Source of the DNA: Nocardioides ochotonae
GTDB lineage: Bacteria; Actinomycetota; Actinomycetes; Propionibacteriales; Nocardioidaceae
DNA length: 64,000 nt
Direction of reading: 5' to 3'
NCBI RefSeq assembly: GCF_011420305.2
Contig: NZ_CP061769.1
Span: forward strand, 2,529,001-2,593,000
Shown here: in pieces, positions 40,156 through 50,057 of the stretch
Numbering within the stretch: the first letter of the stretch is position 1
Layout of the letters: each line of letters begins with the position of its first letter
Made by a program: the position numbers and the translations under genes
The notes under the pieces: model-generated
What the model saw: the letters and a program-made list of their open reading frames with translations, nothing else
Told to the model about the DNA's origin: nothing
Databases searched by the model: none

Positions 40156-42578
40156 CAGCGCTGCTCGGACGAGACCGAGGGGCGGGCGGTGGTGGAGGGT
40201 GAGGCGCCGCGGGCGGGGGTGGCGCCGGGGGTCCAGGACCAGTCACGGACCTCCGGCAGGTCCTCGCCGTACTCACGCGTCCACTGGTGCGCCCGGCGGC
40301 GGGTGTCGACCATCCGCTGGCGCAGGGCGGCGGCGCGCTGTCCGAGCGAGGGCACCCGGTCGATGACGTCCATGACCAGGTGGAAGCGGTCGAGGTCGTT
40401 CATCATCACCATGTCGAAGGGCGTGGTGGTCGTGCCCTCCTCCTTGTAGCCGCGGACGTGCAGGTTGGCGTGGTTGGTGCGGCGGTAGGTCAGCCGGTGG
40501 ATCAGCCACGGGTAGCCGTGGTAGGCGAAGACCACCGGCTTGTCGGCGGTGAAGACGGTGTCGAAGTCGCGCGCCGAGAGCCCGTGCGGGTGCTCGGTGT
40601 CGTCCTGCAGGCGCATCAGGTCCACGACATTGACGAAGCGGACCTTCAGCTCGGGCAGGTACTCGCGCAGGATCGAGGTCGCCGCGAGCGCCTCCACGGT
40701 CGGTACGTCGCCGGCGCACGCGATCACCACGTCGGGGTCGCCGTCGTCGCTGGAGGCCCAGTCCCAGATGCCCAGCCCCCGCGCGCAGTGCAGGTCCGCG
40801 GCGTCGGCGTCGAGCCAGTCGAAGGTCGGCTGCTTGCCCGCGACCACGACGTTGACGTAGTGGGTGGTCTCGAGGCAGTGCCGCATCGTGGAGAGCAGGG
40901 TGTTGGTGTCCGGCGGCAGGTAGACCCGCACGACCTCGGCCTTCTTGTTCACGACGTGGTCGATGAAGCCGGGGTCCTGGTGGGAGAAGCCGTTGTGGTC
41001 CTGGCGCCACACGTGCGAGGTGAGCAGGTAGTTGAGCGAGGAGATCGGCGGGCGCCAGGACATCGTCCGGGTGGTCTTGAGCCACTTCGCGTGCTGGTTG
41101 AGCATCGAGTCGACGAGGTGGATGAACGCCTCGTAGCAGCTGAACAGGCCGTGGCGACCGGTGAGCAGGTAGCCCTCGAGCCAGCCCTGGCAGGTGTGCT
41201 CGGAGAGCAGCTCGACCACCCGTCCGTGCGGGGCGAGGTGCTCGTCGGTCTCGAGGATCTCGCCGGCGAAGACCTTGTCGGTGACCTCGTAGACGGCGTC
41301 GAGCCGGTTGGAGGCCGTCTCGTCGGGTCCGAAGATGCGGAAGTTGTCGGGGTTCTGGCGCACCACCTCGATCAGGTAGCGACCCAGGACCCGGGTCGCC
41401 TCGTGGACGGAGGCCCCCGGGGTCGGGACGTCCACCGCCGAGCCGCGGAAGTCCGGCAGCCGCAGCGGCCGGCGCAGCAGGCCGCCGTTGGCGTGCGGGT
41501 TGGCGCTCATCCGCCGGTTTCCCCGCGGTGCCAGCTCCTGCAACCGGGCGACCGGACTCCCCTCGGCGTCGAAGAGCTCCTCGGGCCGGTAGGAGCGCAG
41601 CCACGACTCCAGGATCGCGCGGTGCTCGGCGTTGTCGCGGGTGCCCGACAGCGGCACTTGGTGGGCGCGCCAGGTGCCCTCGACCTGCACCCCGTCCACG
41701 GTGTGCGGGCCGGTCCAGCCCTTCGGGGTCACCAGCAGCACCATCGGCCAGGGCCGGCGCTCCAGGTCGCCGCCCTCACGCGCCGCCCGCTGGATCTCGG
41801 TGATCCGGTCGTGCGCCTGGTCCAGCGCCGCAGCGAGCTGACGGTGTACGTCGGCGGGGTCGTCGCCCTCCACGGTGAGCACCTCGTGGCCGTAGCCGCG
41901 CAGCAGCGCGAGCAGCTCCTCGCGCGGGATCCGCGCCGGCACGGTGGGGTTGGCGATCTTGTAGCCGTTGAGGTGCAGGACCGGCAGCACGGCGCCGTCG
42001 TGCACCGGGTCGACGAACTTGTTGGCGTGCCACGACGCCGCCAGCGGGCCGGTCTCGAACTCCCCGTCCCCGACCACGGCGGTGACCACGAGGTCGGGGT
42101 TGTCCATCGCCGCGCCGTACGCGTGGGACAAGACGTAGCCGAGCTCGCCGCCCTCGTGGATCGAGCCGGGGGTCTCCGGCGCCACGTGGCTGGGCACCCC
42201 GCCCGGGAAGGAGAACTGGCGGAACAGCTGGCGCATCCCCTCGGCGTCCTCGCTGACCTGCGGGTACACCTCGCTGTAGGTGCCCTCCAGCCACGCGTTC
42301 GCGATCGCCGCCGGCCCGCCGTGCCCGGGGCCGGCGAGGAAGATCATGTCGACGTCGCGCTCGCGGATCAGCCGGTTGAGGTGGGTCCACAGCAGGTTCA
42401 GTCCCGGGGTGGTCCCCCAGTGGCCGAGCAGGCGCGGCTTGATGTCCTCGCGGGTCAGCGGCGTCCTCAGGAGCGGGTCGTCCATCAGGTAGATCTGTCC
42501 GACGGACAGGTAGTTCGCCGCCCGCCACCACGCGTCGAGGTCCGCGAGCTGGTCGTCGTCGAGGGCGTGCTCGGTCAT
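40155..42578 (-). CDS. xfp: Xylulose-5-phosphate/fructose-6-phosphate phosphoketolase
   Basis: An 807-residue thiamine diphosphate enzyme of normal Xfp length. The thiamine-binding [19 protein letters not shown] segment lies near residue 165 and the family stretches [47 protein letters not shown] and [36 protein letters not shown] are all present. It phosphorolyses xylulose-5-P (or fructose-6-P) to acetyl phosphate plus glyceraldehyde-3-P (or erythrose-4-P). Acetate kinase upstream would harvest the acetyl phosphate. ATG with CAGGAG nearby; the last 25 residues are a low-complexity tail. Confidence 0.95.
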   Translation of the reverse strand: MTEHALDDDQLADLDAWWRAANYLSVGQIYLMDDPLLRTPLTREDIKPRLLGHWGTTPGLNLLWTHLNRLIRERDVDMIFLAGPGHGGPAAIANAWLEGTYSEVYPQVSEDAEGMRQLFRQFSFPGGVPSHVAPETPGSIHEGGELGYVLSHAYGAAMDNPDLVVTAVVGDGEFETGPLAASWHANKFVDPVHDGAVLPVLHLNGYKIANPTVPARIPREELLALLRGYGHEVLTVEGDDPADVHRQLAAALDQAHDRITEIQRAAREGGDLERRPWPMVLLVTPKGWTGPHTVDGVQVEGTWRAHQVPLSGTRDNAEHRAILESWLRSYRPEELFDAEGSPVARLQELAPRGNRRMSANPHANGGLLRRPLRLPDFRGSAVDVPTPGASVHEATRVLGRYLIEVVRQNPDNFRIFGPDETASNRLDAVYEVTDKVFAGEILETDEHLAPHGRVVELLSEHTCQGWLEGYLLTGRHGLFSCYEAFIHLVDSMLNQHAKWLKTTRTMSWRPPISSLNYLLTSHVWRQDHNGFSHQDPGFIDHVVNKKAEVVRVYLPPDTNTLLSTMRHCLETTHYVNVVVAGKQPTFDWLDADAADLHCARGLGIWDWASSDDGDPDVVIACAGDVPTVEALAATSILREYLPELKVRFVNVVDLMRLQDDTEHPHGLSARDFDTVFTADKPVVFAYHGYPWLIHRLTYRRTNHANLHVRGYKEEGTTTTPFDMVMMNDLDRFHLVMDVIDRVPSLGQRAAALRQRMVDTRRRAHQWTREYGEDLPEVRDWSWTPGATPARGASPSTTARPSVSSEQR

Positions 42579-42760
42579 GGGGCGCTCCTGTGCTGGTGAG
42601 GAGGTGCGTGCCGATGGGCTGGTCTGCACGCTAGGGCTGATCGGCCGGGAGCGGAACCGCCTACCGCGCCGTCGCGCGCCACAGCGGTCCGAACGGGCCG
42701 TCACCGGGGGTCTGCAGGCGTACGGTGAGGAGCGCGCACCCCGGCGACGAGGGAGAGGCC

Positions 42761-43702
42761 GTGGCCACGACGACACCCGACCCGGACGCCGCGATCCGCA
42801 TCGAGGGCCTGATCAAGAGGTTCGGGTCGTTCACTGCCCTGGACCACGTGGACCTGCGGGTCGGGCGGGGCGAGGTGCACGGCTTCCTCGGTCCGAACGG
42901 CGCTGGCAAGTCCACGACGATCCGGGTGCTGCTCGGGCTGTTGCGGGCCGACGCGGGCACGGTCGAGCTGCTGGGCGGCGACCCGTGGCGCGACGTGGTC
43001 GCGCTCCACCGCCGGCTCGCCTACGTGCCCGGTGACGTGGTGCTCTGGCCGTCGCTCTCCGGCGGCGAGGCGATCGATCTGCTCGGGAACCTGCGCGGCG
43101 GGCTCGACCCGGCGCGACGCGATCGGCTCATCGAGCGCTTCGAGCTGGACCCGACCAAGCGGGGCCGTCAGTACTCCAAGGGCAACCGGCAGAAGGTCGC
43201 GATCGTCGCCGCCCTCGCAGCCGACGTCGAGCTCCTCATCCTCGATGAGCCGACCTCCGGCCTCGACCCGCTGATGGAGGCGGTCTTCCAGGACGAGGTC
43301 GGCGCGGAGAAGGCCCGAGGACGCACCATCCTGCTGTCGAGCCACATCATGAGCGAGGTCGAGGCGCTCGCCGACCGGGTGAGCATCATCCGCCAGGGCA
43401 CCATCGCCCAGACCGGGACACTGGCCGACCTGCGCGGTCAGGCGCGGGTCGCGATCAGTGCCACCCTCGGCCGTCCACCCGCGGACCGGTCCGGTCTCGG
43501 CGCGCTGGACGGCGTGCTCCACGACGCCGTGCTCGACGCGCGGCACCGCCTCACCGCCACCGTCGATCCGGACCGGATCAACGAGGCGATGGCCGCGCTG
43601 GTGGCCTACGACCTGTCCGCGCTCACCGTGTCGCCGGCGTCGCTGGAGGATCTCTTCCTGCGCCACTACGACACCGAGCACACCGAGGACGCTGGGCCGT
43701 GA
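42761..43702 (+). CDS. ABC transporter ATP-binding protein (drug/lipid exporter type)
   Basis: A 313-residue ATPase. Walker A is GPNGAGKST, the signature appears as [16 protein letters not shown] (SKGNRQ in place of LSGGQ), Walker B is [12 protein letters not shown] and a C-terminal extension of about 90 residues follows ([19 protein letters not shown] and beyond). The SKGNRQK form is usual in DrrA/CcmA-like ATPases working with large ABC-2-type permeases. The GTG start follows GAGGGAGAGG. Its stop overlaps the permease GTG. Substrate unknown. Confidence 0.92.
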   Translation: MATTTPDPDAAIRIEGLIKRFGSFTALDHVDLRVGRGEVHGFLGPNGAGKSTTIRVLLGLLRADAGTVELLGGDPWRDVVALHRRLAYVPGDVVLWPSLSGGEAIDLLGNLRGGLDPARRDRLIERFELDPTKRGRQYSKGNRQKVAIVAALAADVELLILDEPTSGLDPLMEAVFQDEVGAEKARGRTILLSSHIMSEVEALADRVSIIRQGTIAQTGTLADLRGQARVAISATLGRPPADRSGLGALDGVLHDAVLDARHRLTATVDPDRINEAMAALVAYDLSALTVSPASLEDLFLRHYDTEHTEDAGP

Positions 43703-45291
43703 GCACGGCGCTGACCGGGACCCGTCCGCTGCTGAAGGTGTCGTTGCGACAGGACGCCCGCCACATCGCCCCGTGGGTGGCCGGGATCTCGGCGCTCTCC
43801 GCGTCCTCGATCCTGGCCTACGCCTGGATCTTCCCCGATGCCTCCGACCGCGAGCAGCTCGCCCGGACGCTGGGGGTCAACCCCGCCCTCGCTCTCATCT
43901 TCGGCCCGGCCCGTGACCTGACGACCGCGGATGGGTTCAACAGCTGGCGCGCCGGCATGCTGGGGGCGTTCTTCGCCGCGCTGATGGCGATCCTGATCGT
44001 CGTGCGCAACAGCCGCGCCCAGGAGGACTCGGGGCAGGCGGAGCTGGTCGCCTCGGGCGTCCTGGCGCGGGGCACCCGGCTCGCGGTCGCCGTGCTGATG
44101 GCGAGCACCGCCTCGGTCGCCCTCGGTGTGGTCTGCTTCGCGGTGACCCTCGCCTGCGGAGGCGGGGCGAGCGCCACGCTGATCCTGTCGGCGACGTTCA
44201 CCGCCTCGGGGCTGATGTTCACCGGCGTCGCTGCGATCGCTGCGCAGCTGGGCTCGGACGCCCACGCTGCGTCGAGCATCGCGATCGGCACCCTCGGTGT
44301 CTGCTACGTGGCGCGCGGCTACGTCGACTCCTCGGACCCCGACAGCGACGCCACCTGGCTCACGCCGTTGGGCTGGTTGTCACAGACCCGGCCGGGCACG
44401 GAGGACAACCCGTGGCCGCTGCTCCTCGCCCTGGTCCTCGCGATCGCGCTCGTGGCCATCGCGTTCGTGCTGCAGCAGCACCGCGACTTCGCGCAGGGGA
44501 TGCTCTCGCAACGGCCGGGACCGGCTCGTGCCGGGTTGGCCGGCAGCGTCTGGGGGCTGGCGCTGAGGCTCAACGTCGGCGCCCTGGCCACCTGGCTGAT
44601 CGCCTTCGTCGCCCTGGGCTTCGTCTTCGGCAACCTGGCCACCTCGGTCGGCGACGTCGCCGCAGACAGCCCGGCACTGGCAGACATCGTCGCCTCGGGC
44701 GGCGGCGCCGGCGTCGACCTCACGTCGGCGTTCATCACCACGATCCTGCAGATCATCGCCATCGTCGCCGCCATCACCGGGGTGCAGGTCGCGCAGCGCA
44801 TCTACGGCGAGGAGGTCGCGCACCGCGTCGAGCCGCTCCTGGCCGGGTCGTTGCGGCGTACGACGTTCCTCGCCAGCCACGTCACCATCGCCCTGGTGGG
44901 GTCAGCGATCGCAATGCTCGTCGCCGGCACCACGCTCGCGCTGGTGGCCTCCACCCGGGACGACACGGTCGCCTTCCGCGACGTCGTGGCGCAGGCGGCG
45001 GTGACCGTTCCGGGGGTCTGGGCCCTGGTGGCCCTCGCCCTCGCCTTCGTCGGGGCCGCGCCCACGCGTCGCCTCGTGGGCTGGCTCGGGGTCGTGGCGA
45101 CCTTCGGGCTCACGCTGCTGGGCCCGACGTTCAAGCTGCCCGACTGGGCCCTCGACATCAGCCCGCTGCGCCACGTCCCCGACGTCACGGCCGACTCCCC
45201 CGACTGGGCCGGCCTCACCGGGCTGGGCGTGGTCGTCGGCGCGCTGCTCGCCGTCGGCTTCGCCGGGTTCCGGCGCCGCGACGTCGCCTGA
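43699..45291 (+). CDS. ABC-2-type transporter permease, duplicated
   Basis: A 530-residue protein with about 12 membrane segments, consistent with two fused six-helix ABC-2 modules; both halves contain the pattern of a soluble stretch followed by helices (NSRAQEDSGQAELVASGVLARG and RIYGEEVAHRVEPLLAGSLRR). It belongs to the exporters that pair with the DrrA-like ATPase overlapping upstream. A hairpin follows at 45298-45316. Likely exports a hydrophobic compound or antibiotic; no specificity evidence. Confidence 0.88.
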   Translation: MSTALTGTRPLLKVSLRQDARHIAPWVAGISALSASSILAYAWIFPDASDREQLARTLGVNPALALIFGPARDLTTADGFNSWRAGMLGAFFAALMAILIVVRNSRAQEDSGQAELVASGVLARGTRLAVAVLMASTASVALGVVCFAVTLACGGGASATLILSATFTASGLMFTGVAAIAAQLGSDAHAASSIAIGTLGVCYVARGYVDSSDPDSDATWLTPLGWLSQTRPGTEDNPWPLLLALVLAIALVAIAFVLQQHRDFAQGMLSQRPGPARAGLAGSVWGLALRLNVGALATWLIAFVALGFVFGNLATSVGDVAADSPALADIVASGGGAGVDLTSAFITTILQIIAIVAAITGVQVAQRIYGEEVAHRVEPLLAGSLRRTTFLASHVTIALVGSAIAMLVAGTTLALVASTRDDTVAFRDVVAQAAVTVPGVWALVALALAFVGAAPTRRLVGWLGVVATFGLTLLGPTFKLPDWALDISPLRHVPDVTADSPDWAGLTGLGVVVGALLAVGFAGFRRRDVA

Positions 45292-45297
45292 GCCGAC

Positions 45298-45316
45298 CCA
45301 CGCGGCCGCGCGGGTG
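45298..45316. terminator. Hairpin between convergent permease and crcB
   Basis: CCCACGCGG and CCGCGCGGG pair with one G-T; the stem is centred between convergent stop codons at 45291 and 45321. Confidence 0.5.
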
Positions 45317-45320
45317 GTGT

Positions 45321-45701
45321 CTAGGCCCGCGACCCGTAGTAGTAGCCCACGAACGCGACGCCGACGCAGACCACCAGCACGCCGACGCCGTAGGCCAGCG
45401 CCAGGCCGTACTGCTTCTGCCGCACGAGCTGCACCGCCTCGTAGCTGGCGGTGCTGAAGGTCGTGTACCCGCCCAGCGGTCCCACAGCGAGGATCGCGCG
45501 CACGTCGGTGTCCTCCATCCGCCCGGCCACCAGGCCAGTCAGCAGACCGAGGACGAAGGCGCCGCTGACGTTGATGATCGTGGTCGCCCAAGGGAACGAC
45601 GACCCCTTCGTCCGGGACCCGATCAGGCCGTCGAGCACATAGCGCAGCGCAGCGCCGACGCCGCCGGTGAGCACGAGCAGCAGGTAGAGCGGCAGGGTCA
45701 C
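45321..45701 (-). CDS. crcB: Fluoride channel subunit CrcB/Fluc (second gene of pair)
   Basis: A 126-residue four-helix protein: GGVGAALRYVLDGLIG, a central INVSGAFVLGLLTG (Asn and the gating helix) and VGPLGGYTTFSTASYEAVQL, whose Phe/Thr/Ser residues line the fluoride path in Fluc channels. Dual-topology CrcB proteins work as antiparallel dimers; two adjacent non-identical copies here suggest a heterodimer of opposite orientations. GTG start overlapping the stop of the first crcB (GTGA). Last gene of a three-gene operon. Confidence 0.92.
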   Translation of the reverse strand: MTLPLYLLLVLTGGVGAALRYVLDGLIGSRTKGSSFPWATTIINVSGAFVLGLLTGLVAGRMEDTDVRAILAVGPLGGYTTFSTASYEAVQLVRQKQYGLALAYGVGVLVVCVGVAFVGYYYGSRA

Positions 45702-46180
45702 CGCTCCACCTCCTCACCCGGTGCCGGGTGCCGCTGGATCCGGGCCCCAGCCACGATGCCCGCGATCGTGGCCGCGGCCCCGACGACCACGGTGCCGCAT
45801 GCGTAGGCCAGCGCCATTCCGATCCGGCCGTTGTCGAGCAGCACGGCGGTGTCGGTCGCCAAGGCACTGTACGTGGTGAGGCCGCCACAGAAGCCTGCGC
45901 CGAGCAGCGCCTTGAGGCGCACGGTGTCCATCGGCCTGGGAACGGTGCGGCTGAGCCCCTCGTAGAGGAACCCGAGCAGGAAGGCGCCGATCACGTTCAC
46001 GACCGGGATCATCACCGGGATCCCGTCGAGGTCCGGGATCTCCCGCGACAGCACCTCGCGGCACCCCGCACCGATGCCGCCGCCGAGCAGCACCAGACCG
46101 ATCGACGCCGGTTGGAAGTGCGCCGGACGCCTGCGTCGCCGGCCGCCGGAGTCCCCGGGCGTGCTGGTGGTGTCGAGCAT
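45698..46180 (-). CDS. crcB: Fluoride channel subunit CrcB/Fluc (first gene of pair)
   Basis: A 160-residue paralogue of the next gene: GGGIGAGCREVLSR, VNVIGAFLLGFLYEG and AGFCGGLTTYSALATDTAVLL. It carries a basic N-terminal extension of about 25 residues (GGRRRRRPAHFQ) and a short acidic/basic tail. The charge pattern differs from its neighbour, consistent with opposite membrane topology in a heterodimer. ATG overlaps the stop of the large FUSC protein (ATGA), so no separate leader for a fluoride riboswitch exists. Confidence 0.92.
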   Translation of the reverse strand: MLDTTSTPGDSGGRRRRRPAHFQPASIGLVLLGGGIGAGCREVLSREIPDLDGIPVMIPVVNVIGAFLLGFLYEGLSRTVPRPMDTVRLKALLGAGFCGGLTTYSALATDTAVLLDNGRIGMALAYACGTVVVGAAATIAGIVAGARIQRHPAPGEEVER

Positions 46181-49100
46181 CAGGCGACCGTACTGTCGTG
46201 CGCCGGGGCGACACCCTCGAGGGCACCCGGAGAGACCAGTTCGAGCAGCGCCAGCACCGTCTGGTTGATCCGGGTCAGCTCGCGCATGACGTCGTCCATC
46301 AGCCGGTCCGTCGGGCCGCTACCGCTCATTTCGAAGGACGCGACCTCGAGCACGAGCGGGCCGGGGAGCCGCCCGTCCAGGGCGGTGGTGAGCGCGGCGA
46401 TGTTCGTGCTCGTGGACCGGGCCATCCCGCGCCAGTCCTGGTCGTGCGGCCCCACCCCCGTCACGATCGCCCGCTCGGCGGCACGCACGAGACGGCGCGC
46501 GTGGCTGGTCAGCGCCCACACCGCAGTGAGGCGGCCCTCGATGCCCTCGGGTCCGAGCGCCCCGGGCGCGTGCCGCAGCGGTTCGGCCGTCGCCACCACC
46601 GTGCGGACGTCCTGGCTGGCGGTGAGCACCCGTTGCCTCAGCTCCGGGAGCGCGGTCGGGGGCGCCCCGGCAAGCCGCCCCATGCTGGCGGTGACGATCG
46701 CATCGATGTCGCGGGCCAGGACGCTGACGTTCTCGTCGAGCACCGTCCGGGTCCGCGTCGGCAGGACGACGTAGGCCACCACGAGAGCGATGACGGCGCC
46801 GAGAAGCGTCTCCGCCACCCGCTGCGCGAGCGCCAAGGTGGTCAGGTTGCCGAGGTACTCGTAGAGCAGCGCGAAGATCATGGTCGTCCAGAACGTCGCG
46901 ACCGCCGGACTCACCTGGCGGTAGTAGACGGAGGCGAACACGGCGAGGGCCAGCAGCGGCATGATGACGGGGGCGATCGCAGCCTCGGACAGCGCGATCC
47001 CGAAGCCCACGGCTGCGCCGACCACGGTGCCCGCGACCCGCCGCGCGCCCTTCACGAACGTGTCCCCGTCGGTGTCGCCGAGCACCTGGAACGCCGACAG
47101 CGTCGCCCAGTACTGATGGGTGGTGGAGACCAGCCAGCCGGCCAGCAGCGAGGCCGCGCTCGCGACCCCGGCCTGGACGGCCCGCCGCACCGCCGGCGCC
47201 AGCAGTCCGCTCCCCCGGCCTGCGTCGGGCGCTGCTGCCACACCGGTGTCGCCCGCGGCGGGAATGGTGGTGGTGTCGGCGACCTCCTGGCGTTCCTCCT
47301 CGCGCTCCTCCTCGGCCTGTGCGGTCGCGGCCACCTCGGCGACCGGCGGGTCCATCGCGGCGATCGCCGCGTCACGCAACCGCACGGCCGAACGGTGCAG
47401 CTCGTCGACGGACTCGAAGACCAGGCGCGCCGCACGCGGCCATGCTGCGGGCGGGTCGGCGTCCACCCACGGCGCCAGCCCGCTCGGCGCCCGTCTCCCC
47501 CCGTCCGAGCCGGGCAGCGAGGCCACCGTCAGCTCGGCCAGATGGGCCTGGAGCAGCTCGACACGGCCGGCGAGGCGGGCACGCGCCTCCAACGAGACCG
47601 TGACGCCGGCGAGGCCGCGAGCCGACGCGACCAGGCTCATCAGGGCGAGCTCGGAGTCGAAGAGCCGGAGCCGCAGGGCCACGGCGCGCCCGGCCGGCAT
47701 CCCGGCCGTGGCCTCTCCCTGCCGGAGCTGACCGCCGACGAACGTCGCGTGAGCACGCAGCTGCTGGAGCTCGACCTCGACGTGCGCGCGCACCGCGCGG
47801 TCCCAGCGCGCCCAGGAGACAGCATCCAGCAGTGCGTCCATCGAGGAGACCATGCGTCGGGCGTAGCCCTCGAGGCCCTGACGCAGGACCACCGGCGGCC
47901 GCTCGGGGATGAGGACGTGGTTGAAGACGAACGCCGCCCCGACGCCGACCACCGCGGCCGCGACGTAGGCGAGGACGTCGGAGGGCTCGAGGCGCAGGAT
48001 CAGCGCGAAGTAGTAGCCCATGAACGACACCTGCCCCAGCGTCGACCAGCGTGGCCCGAAGCGTCTGGCCGCCACGGCGAGGGTCGCCACCGCCACCACG
48101 AGCACACCGGTGAGCCAGACGGAGTCCGAGACGAGCGCTCCGAGCAGCACCAGCGCCGAGATGGGCACGGCGACGACGAGGCTGGTGATCCGCCGATCCC
48201 GCTGGGTCTGGCCCACGGCCGCGCCCGAGCTCAGCATCGCCACGAAACCGCCGAAGACCGCCGGCTCGACGGATGTCCGGTCGAGCTCGTCGAAGACCGC
48301 GTACAGCGCCCCCGCGGAGGCGACCGCGGCGAGCATCGCACGCGTGGCCGCGCGGAGGCGGGCGTTGCCGGGGTCGGTCAGGGACAGGAACCGGGCAGCG
48401 AACAGCTGGCGACGCGTCGGGGGCTCACGGCTGGCCCGCACCGACAGCAGGCGCGGGTCGATGTCCGGGACCGTCCCCGTCTGCACGCTGTCCAGGGCGA
48501 CGCTGTCCTCGGCCTGGAGCATGGAGACGGGCCGGTCGCTGACGATCACCGGCTGGTAGTCGAGGTCGTCGCTCACGGCGAGGGTCATGCGTTGCGCGCG
48601 GAACTCGAACGGCAGCCACTGGCGGTAGCGCTGGTAGGCGTCGTCGAGGTCCGCGAGCGGGTCGATGCGAGCCAACTGGCCCATCGCGGCGTTCAGCTCG
48701 ACGAACCGCGTCACCCACAGGTCCTGCGTGTCACGCTCCGGGTGGCCCACGATGCGCTCGAACTCCTCGCGGCTCACGACCTCCGGGACCGTCACGTTGC
48801 GCCAGGTGGCCATCCGCTCGAGGTAGTCCTCGAACTCCAGGAACTGGAAGGTCAGCGGTACCAGTCCCGGCTCGGTGGCGGCCGGGTGGCCGGTCGGGAG
48901 CCCCCACCGCAGCGCACTCAGTGTCCCCGCGAGCATCCGGACGGCGTACGGCAGCGCGAACTGGTCCTGCCCGCTCTGGAAGTAGTACGCCGAGTGGTGG
49001 AACCGCAGTCCGTCGACGTAGGAGGAGAACGAGCCCGCGATGCCGTCGAGGTGGCCGTCGAGACCGCTGGGCTCGCCCTCACGGAAGAACGCCGCCAGGC

Positions 49101-49656
49101 TCGCGACCGGTGACCCCGCCCCCCGCTCGGCGGTGAAGAAATACCGGCACAGGGCGCTGAGGTCGCTGATCACCGAGAACACGCCGAGCAGGAAGGTCAG
49201 GATCAGCGACAGCAGAAGGACCCCGCTCAGGGTCTCGGCGATGCTGAGGAAGCGCAGCAGGTCGGTCTCGGCGGTGAGGGCGGAGCCGCCCACTGTCGAG
49301 AGCTGCGCGGCGCTGAAGTAGAGAGCATCGAAGAGGGTCAGGCCGGCGTCGGTGCCCGAGACCGAGAAGGTGCTGCGCGACATCTGGCCGTAATAGATGA
49401 GGCCGAACCCGACGATGATCCCGAGCAGCCAGGCGATGATGATCACCACCATGTGCACCCACGTGACCTGGCGCAGGACGGCGCGCCGCCAGCGCCGCGA
49501 CATGCGGCGCGTGAACAGGCGCACGACGAGCCAGACGCCCCGGCTCAGTCGCCCGGAGATGAAGCCGGCCTCGTCGAAGTCCAGCGCCGTGAGGACGACG
49601 TCGAGCAGCGCCGCCGTGAGGACGACGATCCCGAGAAGAAGCCACAGGTTGTCCAT
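46180..49656 (-). CDS. Fusion of potassium-channel-like pore and two FUSC-type exporter modules
   Basis: A 1158-residue membrane protein. Residues 1-170 look like an Ion_trans_2 pore module: helices, then FDALYFSAAQLSTVGGSALT, where TVGGSA takes the place of the TVGYG selectivity filter. A soluble region of about 250 residues follows. Two FUSC-like blocks of helices plus cytoplasmic domain follow (roughly 430-720 and 820-1158; FUSC_2-type GGFVAMLSSGAAVGQTQRDRR and SFQVLGDTDGDTFVKGARRVAGTVVGAAVGF). FUSC proteins export aromatic acids or act in envelope stress. TTG one codon upstream is an alternative start. It heads an operon with two fluoride channels, hinting at anion or toxic-acid export; function unproven. 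Confidence 0.8.
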   Translation of the reverse strand: MDNLWLLLGIVVLTAALLDVVLTALDFDEAGFISGRLSRGVWLVVRLFTRRMSRRWRRAVLRQVTWVHMVVIIIAWLLGIIVGFGLIYYGQMSRSTFSVSGTDAGLTLFDALYFSAAQLSTVGGSALTAETDLLRFLSIAETLSGVLLLSLILTFLLGVFSVISDLSALCRYFFTAERGAGSPVASLAAFFREGEPSGLDGHLDGIAGSFSSYVDGLRFHHSAYYFQSGQDQFALPYAVRMLAGTLSALRWGLPTGHPAATEPGLVPLTFQFLEFEDYLERMATWRNVTVPEVVSREEFERIVGHPERDTQDLWVTRFVELNAAMGQLARIDPLADLDDAYQRYRQWLPFEFRAQRMTLAVSDDLDYQPVIVSDRPVSMLQAEDSVALDSVQTGTVPDIDPRLLSVRASREPPTRRQLFAARFLSLTDPGNARLRAATRAMLAAVASAGALYAVFDELDRTSVEPAVFGGFVAMLSSGAAVGQTQRDRRITSLVVAVPISALVLLGALVSDSVWLTGVLVVAVATLAVAARRFGPRWSTLGQVSFMGYYFALILRLEPSDVLAYVAAAVVGVGAAFVFNHVLIPERPPVVLRQGLEGYARRMVSSMDALLDAVSWARWDRAVRAHVEVELQQLRAHATFVGGQLRQGEATAGMPAGRAVALRLRLFDSELALMSLVASARGLAGVTVSLEARARLAGRVELLQAHLAELTVASLPGSDGGRRAPSGLAPWVDADPPAAWPRAARLVFESVDELHRSAVRLRDAAIAAMDPPVAEVAATAQAEEEREEERQEVADTTTIPAAGDTGVAAAPDAGRGSGLLAPAVRRAVQAGVASAASLLAGWLVSTTHQYWATLSAFQVLGDTDGDTFVKGARRVAGTVVGAAVGFGIALSEAAIAPVIMPLLALAVFASVYYRQVSPAVATFWTTMIFALLYEYLGNLTTLALAQRVAETLLGAVIALVVAYVVLPTRTRTVLDENVSVLARDIDAIVTASMGRLAGAPPTALPELRQRVLTASQDVRTVVATAEPLRHAPGALGPEGIEGRLTAVWALTSHARRLVRAAERAIVTGVGPHDQDWRGMARSTSTNIAALTTALDGRLPGPLVLEVASFEMSGSGPTDRLMDDVMRELTRINQTVLALLELVSPGALEGVAPAHDSTVA

Positions 49657-49950
49657 CAACCCGGCTAACCGCTCGTCGAGGGTGGCTCGCTGGCGAGCGG
49701 AGACGACATAGCCCCATTACCACACAGAGGTGTCGGCCTGGCCAGAGCCTGCCGAATCTGGGGGCGCGGGTATCAGGGCCGGGGTTTTCCTATATCTGGG
49801 CCCCCTCGGGCGGGGGAGGACAAGGGCCCTGCCCGGGGGCGGGACTTCGGCCCTACCTGCCCCATCGGCTCTGGGCGAGGGTGTTCGTGATATTCGACAC
49901 TCCGTCACCGGCTGTGCTGGCGGTCCCCAACCCGGAAGGTCGTCGAGGCC
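49657..49950. other. Intergenic region upstream of the FUSC fusion
   Basis: 294 bases between divergent genes. It contains one AT-richer spot (TTTTCCTATATC near 49783) that could hold a promoter for either side and a G/C-run region with several weak inverted repeats. No open frame is convincing. Confidence 0.4.
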
Positions 49951-50049
49951 ATGAACCTGACCCCTCGAGAGATCGACAAGCTCTACGTCTACCAGGTCGC
50001 GGACCTCGCCCGGCGTCGTCGGGAGCGGGGCACGAAGCTCATGCCCTGA
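49951..50049 (+). pseudogene. ureA: Truncated urease gamma subunit (ureA remnant)
   Basis: A 32-residue reading frame MNLTPREIDKLYVYQVADLARRRRERGTKLMP followed by a stop. This is the conserved N-terminus of the urease gamma subunit (normally about 100 residues, continuing with the PEAVALI region). Everything after residue 30 is missing, so it cannot form urease. It directly precedes a truncated urea transporter, so the pair looks like the scar of a lost urea-utilisation locus. Confidence 0.75.
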
Positions 50050-50057
50050 CCACGAGC

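Noticed and set aside
46180-46200. Fluoride riboswitch for the crcB genes
   Set aside because: The crcB starts overlap upstream stops, leaving no leader, and no conserved riboswitch fold is apparent upstream of the operon.
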